Below, piece after piece: positions 6,100 through 11,022 of a stretch of 11,022 nt of DNA. Below the pieces are notes generated by a model that worked only from the letters and a program-made list of their open reading frames with translations, was not told the DNA's origin and ran no database searches. This DNA is from Bacillota bacterium. GTDB lineage: Bacteria > Bacillota > Clostridia > Acetivibrionales > DSM-1351. How positions within the stretch are numbered: position 1 is the stretch's first letter; the number at the start of each line of letters is the position of its first letter. Where the stretch lies: assembly GCA_023439045.1 (NCBI GenBank), contig JAEXOY010000024.1, positions 1-11,022 on the forward strand, read 5' to 3'. A program made the position numbers and the translations under genes.

Positions 6100-6100
6100 A

Positions 6101-6150
6101 AAAGAAACAATAGTAAGATACCAAGTATCATACTATTGTTTCTTTTTTTT
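6101..6150. terminator. Long bidirectional terminator after tRNA-Leu
   Basis: The arms AAAGAAACAATAGTA and TACTATTGTTTCTTT, with an inner GATAC-CAA-GTATC stem and one opposed A/A mismatch, give about 20 paired bases. A T run follows on the plus side and an A run precedes it, so it can stop both tRNA-Leu (+) and the LysM/GH18 gene (-). Confidence 0.93.
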
Positions 6151-6189
6151 GCACTTATATTATGTTTACAGATAATCTCTTCTGTTTCC

Positions 6190-7479
6190 TCATTTTTTAA
6201 CTATTTTGATAATATCAAATAAAGCATTAACCAACGTCCAGTTTTGTGCAAATGGGCGCATTACATTCCAATATCCGGCACCATAGAGGTTAAATTCGTG
6301 TAATTGTTCAAGTTTGGCCTTTATGCTTCTAGCGTCCTCAAACCATACTTCATGTTCTCGCCCTTGACTATCCATATATTTGAAGTAGGGAGATTGGGCT
6401 AACTCATCATATTGAATGGGAGAACCATGTGTAGAAGCAATTTGAATGGCCTGCTCATTTCCAATGGAAGGAGCTCTCGAAACACCCTTTTGAAACGGAA
6501 GGGTGAAATCATAACCATAATTGGGTATTCCCATATATATTTTTTGAGGGGGGATTTGGCTAACGCCATATTCTACTACTCTTCTGACCTCATTAATAGG
6601 AGCAACCGCCATAGGGGGACCATAAGTATAGCCCCATTCATATGTCATCAATAGGACGGTATTTGCAGCTTCTCCAAGTGCAGCATAGTTGTGTGCTTCA
6701 TAAAGAAGACCTTTTTGCTCAGGTGAGGTTTTTGGTGCGAGGTCAACGTTAACCGTAAACCCTTGTGAATTCATTTTCTGAGTAATATTTTGTATAAAGG
6801 CAGTATATGCATCTCTGTCTTGCGGATTAATGAATTCGAAGTCAATATCTATACCGTAATATCCCTTTTGTTTCATCTTTCGGATAAGTTTATCTATAAT
6901 CATATTCTGAAATTCAATATTATTAAATAAATAGCTGGCAAGCTCACCACTTGTTGTGCCATTTTCCGTTATTGATGAAAAAAGCATTATTGGGGCAACA
7001 TCAAAGTATTTTGCCATCCTTATAAGGGGTTCATCATTTATCTCTATTAATTCACCCTCCTCTGTGAAGCCATACCCAAATATAGTGAGTGTAGTAAGAT
7101 AGGCCAAAGTATTTATTAAATCCTGCGTTTGTACATAAGGATACACATACCCATTAATAGCAATTTTTCCAAGCTTATTACTTTCATGCTCTAGTGTTAT
7201 CTGCTGTCCTGCATAAACATAGGGCTTCTGTATAAGATCTGGGTTATTTTGCAGAAGAGAGACTATTGTAGTGTTATTGCGTTTTGCAATTGAATACAGT
7301 GTATCGCCCGGTTTAACCGTATATGTTTTTATTGGTCTTAGAATAATAAGAGACTGTCCGGGCATCAAGTAGTTTGTAAGTCTAAGCCCGTTATCAGCGA
7401 TTATCTCGTTTGGTGTAATATTAAATCTTGCAGCGATACTTCTAATAGTATCGCCTGGTTGAACAATATATATTTCCAT
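6190..7479 (-). CDS. sleL: LysM-LysM-GH18 spore peptidoglycan hydrolase (SleL/YaaH type)
   Basis: SleL/YaaH proteins are N-acetylglucosaminidases that cut cortex peptidoglycan at germination after being built into the spore from the mother cell. The 429-residue product has two LysM domains (about 2-48 and 51-97, each with a PGD(T/S) motif) that bind glycan, then a GH18 barrel to the end. The catalytic strand reads GYYGIDIDFEF, placing D211, D213 and the acid/base E215; the first Asp of the classical DxxDxDxE motif is Tyr, as is often the case in this subfamily. TYEWGY (279-284) and the late WFED (379-382) also fit. There is no signal peptide, as in SleL. The ribosome binding site (AAGGTG) is weak. 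A 25-bp repeat array lies directly upstream. Confidence 0.9.
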   Translation of the reverse strand: MEIYIVQPGDTIRSIAARFNITPNEIIADNGLRLTNYLMPGQSLIILRPIKTYTVKPGDTLYSIAKRNNTTIVSLLQNNPDLIQKPYVYAGQQITLEHESNKLGKIAINGYVYPYVQTQDLINTLAYLTTLTIFGYGFTEEGELIEINDEPLIRMAKYFDVAPIMLFSSITENGTTSGELASYLFNNIEFQNMIIDKLIRKMKQKGYYGIDIDFEFINPQDRDAYTAFIQNITQKMNSQGFTVNVDLAPKTSPEQKGLLYEAHNYAALGEAANTVLLMTYEWGYTYGPPMAVAPINEVRRVVEYGVSQIPPQKIYMGIPNYGYDFTLPFQKGVSRAPSIGNEQAIQIASTHGSPIQYDELAQSPYFKYMDSQGREHEVWFEDARSIKAKLEQLHEFNLYGAGYWNVMRPFAQNWTLVNALFDIIKIVKK

Positions 7480-7493
7480 GGAGCACCTTGTTT

Positions 7494-7522
7494 ACTTTAT
7501 GTTAATCTACTCTATTATATTA
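7494..7522 (-). promoter_or_regulatory. Candidate sigma-E promoter of the LysM/GH18 gene
   Basis: On the minus strand TAATATA (7516-7522), a 14-bp gap and CATAAAGT (7494-7501) match the mother-cell sigma-E pattern (KMATATT, 14 bp, CATACAMT) at 6/7 and 6/8 positions. The expected start point leaves a very short leader overlapping the ribosome binding site, which weakens the call. Confidence 0.35.
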
Positions 7523-7725
7523 GCCAGATAAGACAATGGTTACCTAATAAAGCAGATAATGGTTATCTAGTATAAAGCAGATAATGATTTTCTAATATAA
7601 AGCAGATAATGATTTTCTAATATCAAGCAGATAATGGTTACCCAATATAAAGCAGATAATGGTTGCCTTATATAAGTCATATAGTGGGTTAGCAACTATA
7701 AAGTAGATAATGATTTCCTAAAGTA
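7522..7725. repeat. 25-bp tandem repeat array upstream of the LysM/GH18 gene
   Basis: Units beginning AAGCAGATAATG start at 7550, 7575, 7600, 7625 and 7650, exactly 25 bp apart. Degenerate units lie on each side (about 7522, 7674 and 7701, the last starting AAGTAGATAATG). Each unit continues with a GATTTTCT- or GGTTATCT-like half and ends near TAATATA. In the unit at 7550 AGATAA-TGG-TTATCT is a perfect dyad; others keep it imperfectly. There is no spacer variation as in CRISPR. The array fills the gap between the candidate promoter and the terminator of the next gene. Confidence 0.9.
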
Positions 7726-7750
7726 GGGGTAATGGTGTTCAATTAAAGAC

Positions 7751-7787
7751 ACAAAAATAGCAGTTACAGCATCAGTGTAACCGCTAT
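7751..7787 (-). terminator. Rho-independent terminator of the cyclophilin gene
   Basis: Read on the minus strand, ATAGCGGTTACA pairs with TGTAACTGCTAT, with one G-T wobble, around a seven-base loop. The stem runs into a TTTTTGTG tract. It lies about 50 bp after the cyclophilin stop codon. Confidence 0.88.
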
Positions 7788-7838
7788 CATGCATCGAATA
7801 GTTATCAATATATTCTTCATTAAAGTCTATCTGTAATG

Positions 7839-8522
7839 TTATTTTAAAACAGTTATTTTCTTTATTACTACTTTTTCAATTGGCTGGGACATTTCTCCAG
7901 TATATTCGTTCAGTTGAACCGGAGTGTCTGATATCTTGTCCAACACATTTTCACCTTCAATAAGTTTACCAAAAGCTGCGTAATTACCATCGAGTCCTGG
8001 TTCGTCGTTGTTCATTATAAAAAACTGACTGGAGGCTGAATTATTGTCATTGCTTCGAGCCATAGAAATTACACCCTTTGTATGGCTGAGGTTATTTTTT
8101 GTGAACCCATTACTTGCAAATTCGCCTTTTATAGTTTGATCAGCACCTCCGGTACCATCACCTTTTGGATCTCCTCCTTGAATCATGAAGCCTTTAACTA
8201 TTCTATGGAAGGTAAGTCCATCATAAAAACCAGACTCAGCAAGCTTGGTAAAGTTTTGTACCGTTTCTGGAGCGTATTGAGAATACAGTTCAAAAACCAT
8301 TTTATCACCGTTGTTCATCTCAATCTGAATCTTTGAATTTGTAGAAGTTGTATCAACTGTTGAATTTGTTGCACTGCTTTCAGACTGCTGAGTGCTATTG
8401 CTTGTGGTAGAAGAGCTTGAAGCAGATGTTGAACTACCCTTTATTTTACCACAACCTGAAATAAAAGAAATTGTAAAAATAATTGCAAATATTAAAATCG
8501 TAATTCTTTTTGCATTTTTCAT
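7839..8522 (-). CDS. Peptidyl-prolyl cis-trans isomerase, cyclophilin type, lipoprotein
   Basis: Cyclophilins speed the cis-trans switch at proline bonds during protein folding; this one is predicted to work on the outer face of the membrane. The 227-residue protein has a lipoprotein signal with lipobox ISGC (C24), a Ser/Thr/Asn-rich linker at about 28-62, and a cyclophilin domain at about 64-227. Key motifs are FHRIVKGFMIQGGDPKGDGTGG (catalytic R107, with F112 and Q115), MARS (154-157), SQFFIM (165-170) and LDGNYAAFGKL. GAAAGGA precedes the ATG on the minus strand. A promoter and a terminator of its own make it monocistronic. It is unrelated to the PrsA/parvulin foldases that do a similar job in Bacillus. 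Confidence 0.94.
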   Translation of the reverse strand: MKNAKRITILIFAIIFTISFISGCGKIKGSSTSASSSSTTSNSTQQSESSATNSTVDTTSTNSKIQIEMNNGDKMVFELYSQYAPETVQNFTKLAESGFYDGLTFHRIVKGFMIQGGDPKGDGTGGADQTIKGEFASNGFTKNNLSHTKGVISMARSNDNNSASSQFFIMNNDEPGLDGNYAAFGKLIEGENVLDKISDTPVQLNEYTGEMSQPIEKVVIKKITVLK

Positions 8523-8559
8523 AAGTTTAATCCTTTCTTTTTTTTATCTTCCAAATGAT

Positions 8560-8588
8560 ATAATAACTCAATAAAGTGATAAGGTCTA
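8560..8588 (-). promoter_or_regulatory. Candidate sigma-A promoter of the cyclophilin gene
   Basis: On the minus strand TAGACC (8583-8588) and TATTAT (8560-8565) are spaced by 17 bp (4/6 and 5/6 matches), about 38 bp before the start codon. Confidence 0.5.
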
Positions 8589-8677
8589 CATTACAAAGAA
8601 AAATTCATAATTTGTTTGCTTATTATTTATAGATAGTTTAAACTTTGAATAAGTTAGTTAACAAAGGGGTTGTGGAT

Positions 8678-9850
8678 ATGAAGTACAATTTTGATGAGAT
8701 TATTGACAGGAAAATTACTCATTCAGAAAAATGGAGTGACAGTCATAGGCGTTTTGGAAAAGAGGATGTAATACCATTATGGGTTGCTGATATGGATTTT
8801 AAAGTAGCACAACCTATCATAGATGCTATTACTGAACGTGCTCAGCATGGGATTTTTGGATATTCTGCTGTTCCAGAAAGTTACATAGATGCGGCCTGTG
8901 CCTTTCAGGCAAAAAGAAAGGGATGGAATATTGACAAGTCGCTAATAAGCTTAGCGCCAGGCGTTGTACCTTCCATTTGCATGCTGATTAATGAATTAAC
9001 GCAAAAAGGGGATAAGATAATTATACAGACCCCCGTATATCATCCATTCTTTAGTGCAGTTAAAGATGCAGAGAGAATCCTGCTAGAAAGTCCACTGTTG
9101 GAAGTGGATGACAACTATTATATGGATTACGATGACTTAGAAAACAAGGCAAGAGATGGAGCAAAGTGCATAGTATTGTGCAGTCCCCACAATCCTGTTG
9201 GTAGGGTGTGGACTAAGGAGGAGCTTGCAAAGCTAGGAGAGATATGTGTAAAGTATGGGATGATTATAATATCTGATGAAATTCATTCTGACCTGATTAT
9301 GCCAGGACATTTTCATGTACCTATTGCTTCTATTTCTGAGGAGATTAAAAAACTAACTATAACATGTTTTTCGGCTAGTAAAACATTTAATATAGCAGGT
9401 CTTCAGTCATCAATAGTAGTTTTCCCTGATAAGGAAACAAAGCGTAGACTTGATAAAGCATGGAGGAAGCTTCATATTGAGGTGACAAACTGCTTTAGTA
9501 CTGTGGCTGTTCAAGCAGCATTTGAACATGGAGAAGAGTGGCTGGAACAGGTTTTGGCGTATATTGAGCAAAACATGGAGTTTGTGATTAATTATATTAA
9601 TGATAAAATTCCTGGGATCAGGGTTAAAAAACCACAAGCGACATATCTCATGTGGCTAGATTGCCGAGGGCTGGGTATGAATGGAGAACAGCTTAAAGAG
9701 TTTATGATACATAAGGCTGGCCTTGCAATGAATACAGGACATAGCTTCGGTGTCACAGGCGAAGGTTTTATGAGGCTAAATACGGGCTGCCCACGTTCTA
9801 TTTTAGAAGACGCATTGAAAAAACTTGAGGAAGCAGTAAAAGAATTGTGA
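8678..9850 (+). CDS. patB: PatB/MalY-type aminotransferase, cystathionine beta-lyase
   Basis: The family is pyridoxal-phosphate dependent and cleaves cystathionine to homocysteine, pyruvate and ammonia; some members also act as regulators. The 390-residue product starts MKYNFDEIIDRK and has the fold-type I features of the group: PLWVADMDF near the start, SPHNPVGRVW (N172), SDEIHSD (D200, pairing with the cofactor ring nitrogen), SASKTFNIAGL with the Schiff-base lysine K235, and FMRLNTGCPR with R366 for the substrate carboxylate. AAAGGGG lies 8 bp before the ATG at 8678; an in-frame TTG at 8645 lacks such a site. No methionine or sulfur genes are next to it, so its exact substrate is not shown by context. 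A maltose-type regulatory role cannot be excluded. Confidence 0.9.
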   Translation: MKYNFDEIIDRKITHSEKWSDSHRRFGKEDVIPLWVADMDFKVAQPIIDAITERAQHGIFGYSAVPESYIDAACAFQAKRKGWNIDKSLISLAPGVVPSICMLINELTQKGDKIIIQTPVYHPFFSAVKDAERILLESPLLEVDDNYYMDYDDLENKARDGAKCIVLCSPHNPVGRVWTKEELAKLGEICVKYGMIIISDEIHSDLIMPGHFHVPIASISEEIKKLTITCFSASKTFNIAGLQSSIVVFPDKETKRRLDKAWRKLHIEVTNCFSTVAVQAAFEHGEEWLEQVLAYIEQNMEFVINYINDKIPGIRVKKPQATYLMWLDCRGLGMNGEQLKEFMIHKAGLAMNTGHSFGVTGEGFMRLNTGCPRSILEDALKKLEEAVKEL

Positions 9851-9944
9851 AGTAAGCCAAAAATATAAGAATTATTGACCTTAAAAGTTGAGCTGGTTTA
9901 ATTGACGACAAATTATTAAGCTGGCTCATTTTATATGACCTTCA

Positions 9945-10060
9945 GAAGTGGAAGGTTTACGAAAGACTATTCTACTTTAACTTGTGAAGTGGAAGGCTTA
10001 AAAAACTATTTTCTATTTTACCTTTGAGGAGTGGAGAGCAACTGGAATATATTACATTTA
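9945..10060. repeat. Imperfect 41-bp tandem repeat after patB
   Basis: GAAGTGGAAGG recurs at 9945 and 9986, and as GGAGTGGAGAG at 10028, giving a 41-42 bp period. Between copies the sequence keeps a pattern of (T/C)TTA, then A-rich, then ACTATT..CTA(C/T)TTTA. The last copy has decayed. No ORF or hairpin explains it. Confidence 0.7.
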
Positions 10061-10143
10061 AAAAAACCTTGCATTTATAGAAGATGTGTGTTAAATTAAT
10101 ATATGTCGTCGGGCGGCAATGAATAAACAGACCGATTACAGTA

Positions 10144-10149
10144 TATAAT
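10144..10149 (+). promoter_or_regulatory. Candidate -10 element of tRNA-fMet
   Basis: A perfect TATAAT ends 22 bases before the tRNA, almost the same distance as the TATAAT of tRNA-Leu in this window. No good -35 element lies at the right spacing, so the call rests on the -10 element and its position. Confidence 0.5.
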
Positions 10150-10171
10150 ATATGAGTAACAATTTAATTAT

Positions 10172-10248
<77 letters not shown>

Positions 10249-10252
10249 TGAG

Positions 10253-10283
10253 AACCCTTAAAGCATAAGCTTTGAGGGTTTTT
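10253..10283 (+). terminator. Rho-independent terminator of tRNA-fMet
   Basis: AACCCTTAAAGC pairs with GCTTTGAGGGTT (one T-G wobble) around ATAA and runs into TTT. The IS left end begins within a few tens of bases after it, so the insertion spared tRNA 3' processing and termination. Confidence 0.9.
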
Positions 10284-10299
10284 AGTTGTGTAACGAATA

Positions 10300-10318
10300 C
10301 CACGTGTTATACACGTGG
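10300..10318 (+). other. Left-end subterminal hairpin of the IS
   Basis: CCACGTGT and ACACGTGG form an 8-bp stem around TAT. The stem is identical to that of the right-end hairpin, as expected for the structures that TnpA recognises on the transferred strand. Confidence 0.85.
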
Positions 10319-10356
10319 TTCTGAGAAGCTTACAGCTTTGAGTAGAAAATAAAAAT

Positions 10357-10412
10357 CTCCTTTGTTAAAATATTTGCAGGTTCGCCAACCGCATTTATAT
10401 AAACAAAGGAGG
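10357..10412 (+). promoter_or_regulatory. Leader hairpin that buries the tnpA ribosome binding site
   Basis: CTCCTTTGTT (10357-10366) is the exact complement of AACAAAGGAG (10402-10411), which holds the AAAGGAGG ribosome binding site of tnpA. An apical stem, TGCaGGTT with AACCGCA around loop CGCC (10375-10393), closes the top. In IS200 of enterobacteria a comparable leader structure keeps transposase translation very low. A second small stem (AAGCT-TAC-AGCTT, 10326-10338) lies upstream. Confidence 0.85.
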
Positions 10413-10421
10413 TTATCCTAG

Positions 10422-10892
10422 ATGGATACAGAAAGCTTAGCACATAGCAAATGGAATTGCAAATATCATATTGTCTTTGCACCAAAATACCGCAGACAGG
10501 TGATATACGGAAAAATAAAAGCAGATATAGGTCAAATAATAAGGAAATTGTGTGACCATAAGGGAGTAGAAATAATTGAGGCAAATGCTTGTCCTGACCA
10601 TATACATATGTTAGTGAGCATTCCTCCGAAACTCAGTGTTTCAAGCTTTATGGGATACTTAAAAGGAAAAAGTTCGCTAATGATATTTGACCGACATGCT
10701 AATCTGAAGTATAAGTATGGAAATAGGCAATTCTGGTGTAAAGGATACTATGTTGATACGGTCGGAAGGAACAAGAATGCAATAGCAAAATATATACAAA
10801 ACCAATTACAAGATGACATAGCAAGTGATCAAATGAGCTTGATAGAGCATATTGACCCGTTTACGGGTGAGCCAGTAAAGAAAGGCAAATAA
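10422..10892 (+). CDS. tnpA: IS200/IS605-family transposase TnpA (Y1 HUH)
   Basis: TnpA cuts and rejoins single-stranded IS ends through a covalent phosphotyrosine link, working as a dimer. The 156-residue product has the normal family length. The HUH motif is in NACPDHIHMLVSIPP (H60 and H62), and the catalytic tyrosine is in IAKYIQNQ (Y124, with Q128 as the fourth metal-site residue, matching the Y-x3-Q spacing of the IS608 enzyme). WNCKYHIVFAPKYRR near the start and FWCKGYYVDTVG before the catalytic helix are also typical. The ATG has AAAGGAGG 9 bp upstream, but that site is locked in a leader hairpin. The frame is intact, so the protein may be active. Confidence 0.96.
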   Translation: MDTESLAHSKWNCKYHIVFAPKYRRQVIYGKIKADIGQIIRKLCDHKGVEIIEANACPDHIHMLVSIPPKLSVSSFMGYLKGKSSLMIFDRHANLKYKYGNRQFWCKGYYVDTVGRNKNAIAKYIQNQLQDDIASDQMSLIEHIDPFTGEPVKKGK

Positions 10893-10895
10893 AAA

Positions 10896-11022
10896 CAGAC
10901 CCTTAAGGGTCTGCCCGTAAAAAATACGCGGTTGGCGGACAATTCAATATGTCTTTAGACATAGCTAGTAACATGCCCTTATAGGGCTAGAGCATGCCAC
11001 GTGTTTTACACGTGGTCATGAC
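10896..11022 (+). repeat. IS right end with four hairpins, identical to the window start
   Basis: The segment begins 3 bp after the tnpA stop codon and equals positions 1-127 base for base. It holds hairpins at 10896-10913, 10948-10963, 10975-10987 and 10997-11015. GCGGTTGGCG at 10928-10937 is complementary to the apex of the tnpA leader hairpin. The first hairpin has no T tract after it, so it is not a classical terminator. Confidence 0.9.

Larger units (their letters stand above)
9851..10171. other. Intergenic region between patB and tRNA-fMet
   Basis: Apart from the 41-bp repeat and the tRNA -10 element I see no gene. There is no clear terminator for patB; only a weak GAGC/GCTC pairing spans 9891-9928. 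A weak promoter-like pair (TTGCAT at 10069, TAAATT at 10092, 17-bp gap) may add to tRNA transcription. Confidence 0.5.
10290..11022 (+). mobile_element. IS200-type insertion sequence, apparently complete, tnpA only
   Basis: The element is about 730 bp, the usual IS200 size. It has a left subterminal hairpin at 10300-10318 (CCACGTGT-TAT-ACACGTGG), a structured leader, tnpA, and a right end whose last hairpin (10997-11015) has the same stem with a TTT loop. There is no tnpB. Such elements move as single strands through a Y1 HUH transposase, with no target duplication and no terminal inverted repeats, consistent with what is seen. The left boundary lies somewhere between the tRNA terminator and 10300; the value given is approximate. 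The right boundary is at or near the window end, because the copy at 1-127 stays identical up to there. Confidence 0.87.

Noticed and set aside
6412..6654. Plus-strand ORF of 80 codons
   Set aside because: It lies antisense inside the well-supported LysM/GH18 gene, has no ribosome binding site and no recognisable motif.
7522..7725. CRISPR array
   Set aside because: Units are contiguous with no variable spacers, copies are imperfect, and no cas gene is present.
10107..10116. Fragment of a second tRNA upstream of tRNA-fMet
   Set aside because: Only eight bases (CGTCGGGC) match the tRNA, with no flanking stems; probably chance.
10330..10584. Minus-strand ORF of 84 codons over the tnpA leader
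   Set aside because: It overlaps the tnpA start antisense and its sequence reads as a shadow of tnpA. An untranslated antisense RNA here is possible, but I could not find a convincing minus-strand promoter.
10896..10913. Rho-independent terminator of tnpA
   Set aside because: The palindrome is perfect but is followed by CCCGTAAAAAAT with no T tract. It is part of the conserved IS end.

Overview
This window looks like a chromosomal segment from a low-GC, spore-forming, anaerobic Firmicute, probably in the Clostridium/Ruminiclostridium neighbourhood. The basis is AT-rich DNA, strong AGGAGG ribosome binding sites, sporulation genes (spoVT, yabP, yabQ and a LysM/GH18 cortex-lytic type gene), and the order mazG-hup-rqcP-yabP-yabQ-divIC-S1. 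That order is the clostridial version of the Bacillus spoVT-yabM-yabN-yabO-yabP-yabQ-divIC-yabR block. The genus is an inference.

Layout. 1-127 is the right (3') end of an IS200-type element. It is followed at once by spoVT (+) with a sigma-G-like promoter. A bidirectional terminator separates spoVT from a methyltetrahydrofolate-dependent methyltransferase of the AcsE/MeTr type (-). Next is about 560 bp of very AT-rich, repeat-laden intergenic DNA holding a strong sigma-A-like promoter far upstream of an SSB paralogue with an unusual cysteine-rich tail. mazG, hup and rqcP follow and end at a strong terminator. yabP, yabQ, divIC and an S1-domain gene come next, then tRNA-Leu(UAA) with its own near-perfect promoter and a bidirectional terminator. 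On the minus strand lie a LysM-LysM-GH18 protein (SleL/YaaH type) with a 25-bp tandem repeat array just upstream, and a lipoprotein cyclophilin. A PatB/MalY-type cystathionine beta-lyase (+) follows, then an imperfect 41-bp repeat, initiator tRNA-fMet(CAU) with a terminator, and an apparently complete IS200-like element encoding only TnpA.

How the genes fit together. SpoVT, YabP, YabQ and the LysM/GH18 protein belong to spore formation and germination. HU, MazG, RqcP, DivIC and the S1 protein are housekeeping functions: nucleoid, nucleotide sanitation, ribosome quality control, division and RNA binding. The two tRNAs, one of them the initiator, mark this as core chromosome rather than cargo.

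The most interesting material is in the IS and the intergenic repeats. The tnpA leader can fold to bury its ribosome binding site. The IS right end carries a 13-nt segment complementary to the apex of that leader hairpin. The SSB paralogue lacks the usual DDDIPF-type tip and has a ten-residue CEEC repeat instead. The window begins and ends with the same 127 bp exactly. This fits a contig or segment bounded by direct IS copies, and it should not be read as proof of a circular replicon.
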